Part shown: in pieces, positions 45,942 to 54,344 of the stretch | How positions within the stretch are numbered: position 1 is the first letter of the stretch | Layout of the letters: every line of letters starts with the position of its first letter | NCBI GenBank assembly: GCA_903861145.1 | Contig: CAIOTH010000065.1 | Span: forward strand, 1-64,000 | Length of the DNA stretch: 64,000 bases | Direction of reading: 5' to 3' | From: an uncultured Bacteroidota bacterium | Lineage (GTDB): Bacteria > Bacteroidota > Bacteroidia > Chitinophagales > LD1 | Notes under the pieces: model-generated | Told to the model about the DNA's origin: nothing | Seen by the model: the letters and a program-made list of their open reading frames with translations, nothing else | Database searches by the model: none | Position numbers and translations under genes: made by a program

Positions 45942-47030
45942 TTACTTAAAAGTATACGTTTTTTTGTTGCACCAAATCTTGGTTTCGTATGGCATTAGCG
46001 AATAGGTAACGGCTTCGTTGGTTAAGGTGTAGTTGCTTACTATCTGGTCGCTTACCTCAACTTGTTCGCCGTAATAAAAGGCTTTTAAACGGCCATCTAA
46101 ATCCTGGTACACAACAACATCGTTATCAACCTTAAAGCTTAGCGGAATAAACCTTTCCAGCCAGTATTTCTTCCCCTTATACCAGGCCCAGAAGTTGTTT
46201 CCCTTATCGGTATACACTAATAAATTTCGGCGCACCTGCCATCGGGCGGGCCGGTCATCCATCAAAACAGTTTCCTCGCCTTTATAATAAACTACCAACT
46301 GCTTTAAAGAGGATATGTAAGCAAAAAAATCTTTGCCAACCCGATACTCTGTTGGCGCGGGGGTTGATGTTTCATCCAGCACCCCATCGTGATAAATTTT
46401 AAGGTTGTTATACTGATCAAAATACACCAACATGTTTTCTCCAACCTGGTAACTGGTGGGCTCATACGATTCCAAAACCTGCAATGAGCCCCCGTAAAAC
46501 ACTTTAAAATTGTTAGCCTGGTCCATATAGGCAAAAACGTTAGGCCCTATTTTAGGGTTTCGGATGGTAGCACCGCGCTCAATCATTTGAGTTTGCCCTT
46601 CGAAAAAGGCATTCAATTCGCCCAAATCATTTTGCCAAACAATCAGGCTATCTGAATAATATAACCCATCAGTGCCTGGGGTAAACAGGGTTTCAAGCGT
46701 TTTAAATTCGCCATTGAACATCACCTTAATGAGGTTAAAATTTTGGTACAAAAACCAATTGTCGGTCATGTAATAGCTAGGGGTGTTATCGGTAACCGCG
46801 TAGGTTTTGCCCCTGTAATACACCTTTAAACGCCCGTTTTGACCCACGTAGGCCAAAATATTAGCGCGACCTATTTTGTACGAAAGAAGAGGCATGGCCT
46901 CCAGGTATTTTGATTCGCCCCCATCAAAAACATAAACATAATTATTGATGTCCTGAAACACGGTCATGCATTGGCTAAAAGCCGAGGAAGAAAAAAAAAC
47001 ACATAAAAGGCTATAAAAAATGCGTTTCAT
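45942..47030 (-). CDS. Secreted protein built of about nine 35-residue repeats
   Basis: 362 residues. Signal peptide MKRIFYSLLCVFFSSSAFS, then a repeat with period close to 35 residues runs to the end. Each unit has the core NxΦxYxDxxNxΦKΦYYxG, then a short turn and P-x-x-Y-x-Φ-G. Clear copies start near NVFAYMDQANNFKVFYGG, NMLVYFDQYNNLKIYHDG and DVVVYQDLDGRLKAFYYG. A beta-propeller or beta-solenoid is likely. I know no named family with this repeat. No sorting domain is seen, so a periplasmic location is possible. Confidence 0.8.
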   Translation of the reverse strand: MKRIFYSLLCVFFSSSAFSQCMTVFQDINNYVYVFDGGESKYLEAMPLLSYKIGRANILAYVGQNGRLKVYYRGKTYAVTDNTPSYYMTDNWFLYQNFNLIKVMFNGEFKTLETLFTPGTDGLYYSDSLIVWQNDLGELNAFFEGQTQMIERGATIRNPKIGPNVFAYMDQANNFKVFYGGSLQVLESYEPTSYQVGENMLVYFDQYNNLKIYHDGVLDETSTPAPTEYRVGKDFFAYISSLKQLVVYYKGEETVLMDDRPARWQVRRNLLVYTDKGNNFWAWYKGKKYWLERFIPLSFKVDNDVVVYQDLDGRLKAFYYGEQVEVSDQIVSNYTLTNEAVTYSLMPYETKIWCNKKTYTFK

Positions 47031-47128
47031 AAATCTCTATATTTTATTGAAATTCAAGTTAATAGATCGAACACCCGTTCGAATTACGGTTTAAACAGCG
47101 TTTTTTGAAAAAAATTGTTCCATTTATA

Positions 47129-47169
47129 TGCAACCAATGCAACCCTTTGTAATATGAACCTGTCTATAG
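47129..47169 (+). promoter_or_regulatory. ECF-sigma-like promoter
   Basis: TGCAACC occurs twice (47129-47135 and 47138-47144). The second copy is followed by 17 bp and GTCTATAG (47162-47169). TGCAACC with a 16-17-bp gap and GTCTA is a layout I recall from ECF sigma promoters in Bacteroidota. The assignment is by pattern only. Confidence 0.5.
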
Positions 47170-47175
47170 AATAAA

Positions 47176-47250
47176 GAACGCAACAAAATACCAACTTTTT
47201 GATAGTTTCCCCAAACGCAAAATCCCTGCAGTAACATGTGGGGATTTTTG
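47176..47250 (+). ncRNA. Candidate small RNA between ECF-like promoter and terminator
   Basis: Transcription from the promoter at 47129-47169 would meet, about 75 nt later, an intrinsic terminator: AAAATCCCTGCA pairs with TGTGGGGATTTT (12 bp with two G-T pairs), followed by TTGTTTTC. No ATG lies between. This could be a short ECF-controlled RNA. Alternatively the hairpin insulates the next gene. Confidence 0.4.
47219..47250 (+). terminator. Intrinsic terminator
   Basis: 12-bp stem (with two G-T pairs) around the loop GTAACA, ending in a T-run on the plus strand. Confidence 0.75.
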
Positions 47251-47399
47251 TTTTCAATCAAATAAATACAGTTTAACGCAAAGCACGCAAAGGTTAAATA
47301 CAAAGAACACAAAGAATACATTTTTTATGGGGCTTTGTGTTTTTGCGTTAAACTCCATTAATAATGTAATTTTCAGCGGTGTATTAATTTTAGCTTGCT

Positions 47400-48701
47400 T
47401 TGAAATCAACCCAAAACTATCGCTTTTTTAATTGGGCCCGTAACGAAAGTTGCTCGCCCAAAAACTACTTTCAGCCCGAAACCGAGGAGGAATTGATTGA
47501 GATTATAAGGAGTCATCCCCAAATAAGGGTTACCGGCACAGGGCACTCATGGAATAAGATTTGCTTAACCGATGGTGCTCTTTTAAACTTCGATAACTTT
47601 AACAAAGTGCTGGACCTCGAAATACCCAAGTTGCAGGTAAAGGTGCAGCCCGGTATTAAACTTTGGCAATTAAACGAGTTTTTAGATAAACGAGGCCTAG
47701 CCTTAAAAAACCTGGGGTCAATATCAGATCAATCGGCTGCCGGGGCTATTAGCACCGGAACTCACGGCACAGGCATTAATTATCAAATTTTGGGGTCGCA
47801 GATTGAGGAGTTTTGGATGATAAAAGCCGATGGTGAAAAGCTATTAATACACAAAGACCAGGATAAAGAATTGTTTGAGTTGGCCATGGTAAATTTGGGT
47901 TGCCTTGGCATTATTTCATCTGTCACCTTAAATGTAGTGCCAGCCTTTAACCTACATGACGTAACTACCATTAGAAATTTTGACGAAGTAATTGATAATC
48001 TGGACGAGTTAGTGGCCAAGAGTGACCATTTTAAATTATGGTGGTTTCCGCATACCGAAAATGTAGTTGTGTACCAATACCGGCGCACACAAGAGGCAAT
48101 AAACGATTCGAGGTTAAGGCAATGGTTTATGGAGGAACTGGTATCGGTAAATGCTTACCGGTTGATGTTGAAGATTGGGACACTCAACCGCGACTGGAGA
48201 AGAAACATTAATAAAACCCTGGTGCAAAAATTCATTACACCACTTAACCGGATTGAAAAAAGCTTTAAGGTTTTTAATGTGCCCGAGCCACCCCTACATC
48301 GCGAAGCAGAATGGGCGTTCGATATATGCATCGCGAAAGACCTTTTACGCGACTATAAGAAGAGGATAAATGCATCAAAACACCGTATTAACTTTTTGCA
48401 GGAGATACGCTTTACTAAGGCCGATGACTTTGCATTAAGCCCTTGTTATAAAAGAGATACCATTTGGCTGGGGGCTTATAACGCCGATAACTTTGGCTGG
48501 GAAGATTTGCTGGCCGACTTTGAACTGATAGCAAAACAATATAAAGGCAGGCCGCATTGGGGCAAGGAATTTAGAAGTGTAGGCCATGACTACCTACAAT
48601 CGGTTTACCCCAGGTTAAATGAGTTTAATGAGCTTAGGCAAAAACTAGATCCGGATAAAAAGTTTAGCAACGATTTTATAAATAAGGTATTTGAAAATTA
48701 G
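47400..48701 (+). CDS. FAD-linked oxidase of the D-arabinono-1,4-lactone oxidase family
   Basis: 433 residues. The N-terminal FAD-binding domain has VTGTGHSWNKI near residue 45; the His in GHS is the usual site of covalent FAD in aldonolactone oxidases. AAGAISTGTHGTG is the second FAD loop. The C-terminal half matches the ALO domain (NWARN..., FLQEIRFTKADDFALSPCYKRD, WGKEF). It should oxidise a sugar lactone or related alcohol with oxygen or another acceptor. The TTG start at 47400 is the only fitting one: the conserved FNWARN block begins ten residues later. Confidence 0.87.
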   Translation: MKSTQNYRFFNWARNESCSPKNYFQPETEEELIEIIRSHPQIRVTGTGHSWNKICLTDGALLNFDNFNKVLDLEIPKLQVKVQPGIKLWQLNEFLDKRGLALKNLGSISDQSAAGAISTGTHGTGINYQILGSQIEEFWMIKADGEKLLIHKDQDKELFELAMVNLGCLGIISSVTLNVVPAFNLHDVTTIRNFDEVIDNLDELVAKSDHFKLWWFPHTENVVVYQYRRTQEAINDSRLRQWFMEELVSVNAYRLMLKIGTLNRDWRRNINKTLVQKFITPLNRIEKSFKVFNVPEPPLHREAEWAFDICIAKDLLRDYKKRINASKHRINFLQEIRFTKADDFALSPCYKRDTIWLGAYNADNFGWEDLLADFELIAKQYKGRPHWGKEFRSVGHDYLQSVYPRLNEFNELRQKLDPDKKFSNDFINKVFEN

Positions 48702-48721
48702 TATCAACTAACAAAGAAGTG

Positions 48722-49198
48722 ATGAGCATTAAAATTGAATTTCGTTTCGCGGTACTAACTGCGCTGGTAATGCTTTTATGGCTGGTTATTGAATACGCCG
48801 TTGGCCTACAGGATACCTACGTATTTTTTCATCCCTATGTATCGATAGTGATGGCCACGCTTATCCCTTTAGGAACTTACCGGTTAGCCTTAATAGATAA
48901 GCTTGAACAAAAATTTGGTAAGCTGACTTTTACCCAGGCATTTATGAGTTGCCTTTTAATAACAGTATTTACCTGCATACTGACCATACCCGTTCAACTG
49001 GCTTTTCTTAAATTCATAAATCCCGATTTTATTGAAACAATGATTTTGTATACCAGCAAAAACAGCAGGCACGGCGCTGAGCAGGCGGCCATGTTTTTTA
49101 ACTTTAAAAGCTACATCGGCGAGTCGGTTCTTTTCACCCTTTTTATCGGGGTTATTGTAAGTATAATTTTAGCATTCAGAATGCGTACCATAAAATAA
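48722..49198 (+). CDS. DUF4199 family membrane protein
   Basis: 158 residues from ATG 48722; a GTG one codon earlier is in frame. Four hydrophobic segments (about 8-28, 36-56, 68-92, 134-153) and the pattern ALIDKLEQKFGKLTFTQAFMSC match the Bacteroidota-specific DUF4199 proteins, of unknown role. It lies 20 bp after the FAD oxidase and 6 bp before the next gene, so it may be cotranscribed with them. Confidence 0.85.
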   Translation: MSIKIEFRFAVLTALVMLLWLVIEYAVGLQDTYVFFHPYVSIVMATLIPLGTYRLALIDKLEQKFGKLTFTQAFMSCLLITVFTCILTIPVQLAFLKFINPDFIETMILYTSKNSRHGAEQAAMFFNFKSYIGESVLFTLFIGVIVSIILAFRMRTIK

Positions 49199-49204
49199 AT
49201 AACC

Positions 49205-49603
49205 ATGAAGCACACAAAAAACCTGCCCCTGGTCATCGTATTGTTGCTTTGTTTTATAGCGCAAAGTGCGCTGGCGCAGAACAATAAATCTGCCGGCGAT
49301 AACCTTAAGCCCTATTTTTTTGTGCTACTAAAAAAGGGCCCGCACCGCGACCAGGATTCGACCACCGCAGCTAAAATTCAAAAAGCGCATATGGATAATA
49401 TTAACCGCATGGCAGCCTCGGGGAAACTAAATGTAGCCGGCCCCTTTTTAGATGAAGGCGATATGCGCGGCATCTTTATTTTCGATTCGGGCAACGAAGA
49501 TGAGGTTAGAAAGCTGGTTGAAAACGACCCCGCCGTTAAAGCCGGTAGACTGACATACGAAATCCATCCCTGGATGACCGAGAAAGGCACTTGTTTTAAA
49601 TAG
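49205..49603 (+). CDS. Secreted YCII-domain protein
   Basis: 132 residues. A signal peptide (LPLVIVLLLCFIAQSALAQ) precedes a YciI-like domain: FFVLLKKGPHR, AHMDNINRMAASGKLNVAGPFLDEGDMRGIFIFD, with the conserved His and Asp. YCII domains have a ferredoxin-like fold with a putative active-site His-Asp pair. Export is unusual for the family but common in Bacteroidota. The real substrate is unknown. Confidence 0.86.
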   Translation: MKHTKNLPLVIVLLLCFIAQSALAQNNKSAGDNLKPYFFVLLKKGPHRDQDSTTAAKIQKAHMDNINRMAASGKLNVAGPFLDEGDMRGIFIFDSGNEDEVRKLVENDPAVKAGRLTYEIHPWMTEKGTCFK

Positions 49604-49709
49604 CGCCTTGCATTCTTAAGCCAGCCACTAACCAAAAATAAAAGCTTAAGTGTTACAGGCCAATACGAGTTACAATATTATTGCCATAAAAAACGTTTTA
49701 GCTAAAAAA

Positions 49710-50546
49710 GTGAAACAAATTTTTACCCTACTCATTTTTTGCTCGACCCTGATTTCTGCAACTACCAACAAGTTTAAATCTGAAAACAAGGAATTAACCA
49801 AGTTTTATGTTTATGTGCCACCTAAGGAATGGGGACATAAAGGGTTTTATATTTCTTCTATTGAAGTAACCAATAAACAGTATAAAGATTTTTTGAACGA
49901 CTTAAAGGCCAAAGGAGAAGTGGATAAATTAAAATTGGCGAAAGTAGACACCTCAAACTGGCTTAGCATTATTAGATATAATGAGCCGGCAGCTTTTGAA
50001 GAGGACTACTTTCAACACCCCGCATACAGCGGCTATCCAGTAGTAAATATTTCAAAAAAAGGGGCTCTGCTATATTGCGAATGGCTTACACAAAAGTACA
50101 ATGCCACAGCAAAAATTAAAGTGCGATTTGACTTGCCAACCGAAGAACAGTGGGTGCAAGCAGCCAAGGGTGGAGATTCCACTGCCAGATATCCCTGGAA
50201 AGGCGATTCAATAACTTATCAAAAAAGGGGCAAATGGTATAAACAGGATTTGGCTAATTACAGGCACAAAATGAACTTCCCCACAACTATGACACTTCCT
50301 CACAACGACTTTGCCGATATCACTACTCCATCGTTTTCATACATGCCCAATGCCTATGGCATATACAACATGGCTGGCAACGTTGCCGAATTGCTAGCCG
50401 ATAAAGACTATACCAAGGGCGGGAGTTGGTACTCAACTTCCGATATGATCTCAATTACCTCCATTGAGGAATACGCAGCCCAAGCCGGAAATAAGCCTTA
50501 TATCGGTTTCAGGCCTGTAATGACTGTAATAAACCAGGATAATTAA
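49710..50546 (+). CDS. Formylglycine-generating-enzyme-like (SUMF1/GldJ-type) exported protein
   Basis: About 278 residues from GTG 49710, where a signal peptide (KQIFTLLIFCSTLISA) begins; a GTG at 49650 gives 298 residues with an unusually long n-region. The SUMF1 fold is seen in FYISSIEVTNKQYKDFL, YPVVNISKKGALLYCEWL, RFDLPTEEQWVQAAKGG, NAYGIYNMAGNVAEL and IGFRPVM. The paired Cys residues of true formylglycine enzymes are not evident, so it is more likely a structural relative such as the gliding proteins GldJ/GldK. Confidence 0.82.
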   Translation: MKQIFTLLIFCSTLISATTNKFKSENKELTKFYVYVPPKEWGHKGFYISSIEVTNKQYKDFLNDLKAKGEVDKLKLAKVDTSNWLSIIRYNEPAAFEEDYFQHPAYSGYPVVNISKKGALLYCEWLTQKYNATAKIKVRFDLPTEEQWVQAAKGGDSTARYPWKGDSITYQKRGKWYKQDLANYRHKMNFPTTMTLPHNDFADITTPSFSYMPNAYGIYNMAGNVAELLADKDYTKGGSWYSTSDMISITSIEEYAAQAGNKPYIGFRPVMTVINQDN

Positions 50547-50645
50547 CCTTTCTTGCTGCCCAGGTTACTAACTCCGGCGCCCTCATATTCACGGAACTTC
50601 TTAGAAATTACGCCTGATAGCTTCTGGTATTGAATGACTATTTAG
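50543..50645 (-). pseudogene. Possible 3' remnant of a lost gene
   Basis: A minus-strand frame of about 32 codons reads IQYQKLSGVISKKFREYEGAG and VSNLGSKKG, then TAA. The composition is protein-like and highly charged, but a stop in the frame immediately upstream leaves no start. The TAA overlaps the stop of the SUMF1-like gene on the other strand. It may be the tail of a deleted gene, or chance. Confidence 0.3.
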
Positions 50646-51229
50646 GCCATAAATGCAGTAACACGTTAATTTATTATGATGATTATGATAAAATAAAATG
50701 AATATATTTTATCCGATATATACGCATAGTCCCCCAGTCGGCAAAGCCGGAAAGGGGAGACTTGCTGAGAAGAAACAACCAGTTATACCCACCCTGCCTA
50801 TATCTTTTTGCATACTTTATTGGGCTTATGTTTAGTTTTGTATTGAGTTTTATGCGATTTGAGTGACCGGTGGGAGTTCTTCGTAGTTTCGGGTTGAAAT
50901 ACGGAAAGGTTTGTGTGTTAGGGTTGTTTGACCTGAATGTAATTTGATTTTTGATTGAAGGCGGAGGTTTTAGGGGCCATGGGCGAAGCCAAATCAAAAA
51001 AAGGTTACAAAAGGTTACATTTTTTTGAAAGTTTCGATTTGCTGCGGGAAGCCTTTACAGCAATGACGAATGAGTAAAAAAGTTGACAAAACTTGACAAA
51101 ACCCGACAAATTCTATTTCGTGTGATGCCCTCGTAGTTTTTTGGCTTCAATTGAAACTACCGCTTTCATTATTTGCATATATTAGCGACCGGTAAAAATG
51201 TTGGGTAAGTTAAAAACCCTTAGAATAAG
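50547..51229. other. Long intergenic region with short direct repeats and a hairpin
   Basis: 683 bp. Apart from the possible remnant at 50543-50645, it has a hairpin with arms AGTCCCCC and GGGGAGACT (50728-50762), a 10-bp direct repeat AAAAGGTTAC (50999-51018) and a three-fold 10-bp repeat built on TTGACAAA (51081-51110). A GTAGTTT/AAACTAC stem lies near 51130-51160. No convincing gene: the frame at 50683-50997 looks non-coding. Confidence 0.65.
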
Positions 51230-52378
51230 ATGCAGACGTTAATCAGGGCATTGGGGAGAATGGTACATGGTACTACGTGGTTATATACAACGTGGTGGAA
51301 GTGGTTTTGCGCAACGCTTTTATTGTATGTGGTTATAGGTAGTTTTATGGTGCCTTTAAGCCCGGGGATTTCAAAAATTGAGCCCCTCTCATTTTCGCCC
51401 GATACAATTTATACATTCAAGGTTTCAACTTATCACACGCATTTTAATAGCGCAGCAGCCGGTAAAACTCAATTTTGGTTTAAGGTGGGCAACGATTACT
51501 TTAAAGCTAAATCGATAGAAGTAATTGGAGCCGATAAATTAGAGGTGAAGTTCGGGGTTGGTTCCTTGCAGCAGGATAGTTTAAAATCGACCAGTTTTGA
51601 TGTTGTTTGTAACGATGATATAGACGGAACTTTTGCATTACGCGAAGGGACAACATTATTAAAGACAGCCAAAGCGGATTCTACCTCGAATATTGTGGCG
51701 ATTAGTGAAACGCCACAAGTGACGCACAATAAACACCAGTTTTTGGCCTTCCCTTACCGCGAAATTTTATACGAAACAATACGCAATACCTTTTTCCATG
51801 TGCCTATGTGGTTTGCTATGACCATGCTAGTTATGTTTTCACTACTTGCAAGTATCTTGTTTTTGATAAAAGGAGATTTTAGATTTGATACTTATGCACA
51901 CCAGGCTATTATAGTGGCGCTGCTTTTTGGTGTTTGCGGATATACAACCGGTATGGTATGGTCTAAATATACCTGGTTTATTGGCTTAAGCTGGTGGAAG
52001 GCGATAGAGATTATGGTTTTTCAGGAGACAAAGCTTAGAGGTGCGCTTATTAGTATAATAGCTTACCTGATATATCTTGTTTTACGTTGGATATTATCTT
52101 TGAAGGCCATGAACATTCAGAAAAGGGACCGGGCTATTATATCGGCAGCTTACAACATTTTTGCCATCATTATTTTTATGTGGTACATATTTATAATGCC
52201 GCGGTTGCATGATTCGCTGCATCCGGGCAACGGGGGGAACCCTGCGTTTAGTAAATATGATTTGGATAGTACCCTGCGGATGTTCTTCTATCCGGCTTGT
52301 ATTGGTTGGATAATGCTGGGCTTTTGGATTTATTCGATACTTGTGCGCATGCAGTTAATTAAACAAAAACAAGAGTGA
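51230..52378 (+). CDS. CcmC-like cytochrome c assembly protein with altered tryptophan motif
   Basis: 382 residues. TM1 (WFCATLLLYVVIGSFMVPL) is followed by a ~130-residue periplasmic beta domain (SPDTIYTFKVSTYHTHF...) and then five helices. RNTFFHVPMWFAM and the end PRLHDSLHPGNGGNP...FFYPACIGW are what I recall from Bacteroidota CcmC heme-handling proteins. The tryptophan-rich WGxxWxWD segment expected after KYTW is not recognisable (IGLSWWKAIEIMVFQET), and the region is about 10 residues longer. A CcmD-like gene overlaps its stop. Heme handling may be altered. Confidence 0.78.
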   Translation: MQTLIRALGRMVHGTTWLYTTWWKWFCATLLLYVVIGSFMVPLSPGISKIEPLSFSPDTIYTFKVSTYHTHFNSAAAGKTQFWFKVGNDYFKAKSIEVIGADKLEVKFGVGSLQQDSLKSTSFDVVCNDDIDGTFALREGTTLLKTAKADSTSNIVAISETPQVTHNKHQFLAFPYREILYETIRNTFFHVPMWFAMTMLVMFSLLASILFLIKGDFRFDTYAHQAIIVALLFGVCGYTTGMVWSKYTWFIGLSWWKAIEIMVFQETKLRGALISIIAYLIYLVLRWILSLKAMNIQKRDRAIISAAYNIFAIIIFMWYIFIMPRLHDSLHPGNGGNPAFSKYDLDSTLRMFFYPACIGWIMLGFWIYSILVRMQLIKQKQE

Positions 52379-52593
52379 TGGCTAAATATTTTTTGACATT
52401 TATTTCGTTGTTCCTATCAACATTTATTTTTGCGCAGGCAGAAACAGCCGAGAACAGCAACAATTTTATGGTAAGCAATCATAAAGTTTTTGTTGCAGTA
52501 GCTGTGCTGACTATTATACTCGTTCTGATCTTCACTTTTCTATTTTCAATAGAAAGAAGATTAAAACAACTCGAAAGCCGCCAAAAGAGTTAA
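52378..52593 (+). CDS. CcmD-like small membrane protein
   Basis: 71 residues from ATG 52378, which overlaps the TGA of the CcmC-like gene. A signal-like N-terminus (FLTFISLFLSTFIFAQ) is followed by one helix (VFVAVAVLTIILVLIFTFLF) and a basic tail (SIERRLKQLESRQ), the plan of CcmD-family proteins encoded after ccmC in this phylum. CcmD helps release heme-loaded CcmE in the Ccm system. No other ccm gene is in the window. Confidence 0.75.
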   Translation: MAKYFLTFISLFLSTFIFAQAETAENSNNFMVSNHKVFVAVAVLTIILVLIFTFLFSIERRLKQLESRQKS

Positions 52594-52698
52594 ATAATTG
52601 CTCCTCTTTTTTGAAAAAAACAAAAAAATCTGTTCCATTTACCTGTGTAATTATCAATTATTCATCGGGGATTGACATATAATACCAAAATGGAAAAT

Positions 52699-52728
52699 TT
52701 GCTTACACCGGTTTTTCGTTTAGGTTTG
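52699..52728 (+). promoter_or_regulatory. Promoter of the glutamate dehydrogenase gene
   Basis: TTG (52699-52701), exactly 19 bp, then TAGGTTTG (52721-52728): a perfect match to the Bacteroidota housekeeping consensus, 41 bp before the ATG at 52769. Confidence 0.8.
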
Positions 52729-52768
52729 CCCCCTCTAAAGCATAATATTATTCACCAAAACAAAATTT

Positions 52769-54205
52769 ATGGCCAACAAGAGTGGTAAGGTTGATCTTAA
52801 AACCTTAAGTTTCTCAGAAAGCGTTTCGCATTATTTTGATAAGGCTTCAAAGTTTACCGGAGCCCCGCAGGGATTGCTTGATCAAATTAAAGTTTGCAAC
52901 AGTATTTATAAAATGAATTTCCCGGTTAAGTGGGGCAACGAAGTAAAAGTTGTTGAAGCTTACCGTGTGCAGCATTCACATCACCGCATGCCAACTAAGG
53001 GTGGTATTCGTTACTCAACTTTTGTTGACCAGGATGAAGTTATGGCCCTTGCTGCACTTATGACTTACAAATGTGCCATTGTTGACGTTCCTTTTGGCGG
53101 TGCTAAAGGTGGCATCAACATATCTCCGCGCCAAACACCTCCAGAGGTTCTTGAAGCGGTTACCCGTCGTTACACGGCCGAGTTGATAAAGAAAAATTTC
53201 ATAGGCCCAGGTATTGATGTGCCTGCACCAGATTACGGCACAGGCGAAAGAGAAATGGCCTGGATATTAGATACGTATATGACTTTGCGCCCGGGAGATG
53301 TTGATGGATACGGATGTGTTACCGGTAAACCGGTTTCGCAAGGCGGTGTGCATGGAAGAACTGAAGCTACCGGCCGTGGAGTTGTATATGCGCTGAATGA
53401 AATTTGCAGTAAGGCTGAAGATATGAAGGCGATAGGATTAACTACCGGCCTTGAAGGCAAAAAGGTGGTTATTCAGGGTTTAGGTAATGTAGGTTATAAC
53501 ACAGCAACCATTATTCGCGAGTACGGCGCAATCATTATTGCCATTTGCGAAAACGACGGTGCCATTTATAACGAAAAAGGCCTCGACCCGGTTGATGTTC
53601 TTAAATATCGTACCGAGAATAAAGGTGTATCGGGTTACCTGGGTGCAAAGACATTAAAGAAGAGCGCCGACGGTTTGGAAATTGAGTGCGACATTTTAAT
53701 ACCTGCCGCATTAGAAAAGCAGATTACCGACCAAAATGCCAACCGCATTAAAGCCAAAATAATTGCTGAAGCAGCTAACGGGCCAATAACCCCTGCTGCC
53801 GAAGATATCCTCCTAAAAAAGGGCATTATGATTGTGCCCGATATTTACGTAAACGCCGGCGGCGTAACAGTTAGTTACTTCGAATGGTTGAAGAACTTAT
53901 CGCACGTTCGCTTTGGTAGAATGGAGAAGAGATTTGACGAGCAAAACCAGCGCAACCTCATTAAACTAGTGGAAGATTTGACCGGCAAAACTGTTTCGAA
54001 AGATATAGTTAAAACCATCATTCACGGCGCCGATGAAATCGACCTGGTAAACTCGGGCCTTGAAGATACCATGATTAAATCTTACAACGATATAAGGGAA
54101 TTTAAAAAAGCCCATCGCGGAGTTAAAGATTTAAGAACCGCTGCCTTTGCGGTTTCCATCAATAAAATCAGAGACAGCTACTATGCCATGGGCATTTTTC
54201 CATAG
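52769..54205 (+). CDS. gdhA: Glutamate (Glu/Leu/Phe/Val) dehydrogenase
   Basis: 478 residues. The substrate motif RMPTKGGIRYS contains the first catalytic-site Lys, and CAIVDVPFGGAKGGI the catalytic Lys. The nucleotide loop is VIQGLGNVGYNTA, with NAGGVTVSYFEW near the C-terminus. It interconverts 2-oxoglutarate, ammonium and glutamate; NAD or NADP preference cannot be set by eye. The longer-than-usual insert near residue 170-200 (TLRPGDVDGYGCVTGKP) is seen in related Bacteroidota enzymes. A perfect promoter and terminator show a monocistronic unit. Confidence 0.95.
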   Translation: MANKSGKVDLKTLSFSESVSHYFDKASKFTGAPQGLLDQIKVCNSIYKMNFPVKWGNEVKVVEAYRVQHSHHRMPTKGGIRYSTFVDQDEVMALAALMTYKCAIVDVPFGGAKGGINISPRQTPPEVLEAVTRRYTAELIKKNFIGPGIDVPAPDYGTGEREMAWILDTYMTLRPGDVDGYGCVTGKPVSQGGVHGRTEATGRGVVYALNEICSKAEDMKAIGLTTGLEGKKVVIQGLGNVGYNTATIIREYGAIIIAICENDGAIYNEKGLDPVDVLKYRTENKGVSGYLGAKTLKKSADGLEIECDILIPAALEKQITDQNANRIKAKIIAEAANGPITPAAEDILLKKGIMIVPDIYVNAGGVTVSYFEWLKNLSHVRFGRMEKRFDEQNQRNLIKLVEDLTGKTVSKDIVKTIIHGADEIDLVNSGLEDTMIKSYNDIREFKKAHRGVKDLRTAAFAVSINKIRDSYYAMGIFP

Positions 54206-54219
54206 GCAATTGCTTATTC

Positions 54220-54262
54220 CAAAACAGAAAGCCCACGATGCATACCGTGGGCTTTCTGTTTT
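54220..54262 (+). terminator. Terminator of the glutamate dehydrogenase gene
   Basis: A perfect 17-bp inverted repeat (54221-54237 with 54246-54262) around an 8-nt loop, with AAAA before and TTTT after it. It is one of the strongest terminators in the window. Confidence 0.93.
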
Positions 54263-54344
54263 ATATAGTTAAGCCCTCCACATTTGTAAATCCGTCCAAT
54301 ATTTAAGCGCTTTTGCTTTATACTTGCACGTCAAAAATTAGAGC

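Larger units (their letters stand above)
47031..47399. other. Intergenic region with ECF-type promoter and terminator
   Basis: 369 bp between divergent genes. It contains an ECF-sigma-like promoter and a terminator with no ORF between (47129-47250, listed separately). From 47251 to 47399 the DNA is AT-rich; the TTG-started oxidase gene follows. Confidence 0.7.

Noticed and set aside
50683-50997. 104-codon open frame on the minus strand
   Set aside because: Pro/Lys/Ile-rich composition, no domain or signal, overlaps a hairpin and has no promoter. It looks like chance in AT-rich DNA.
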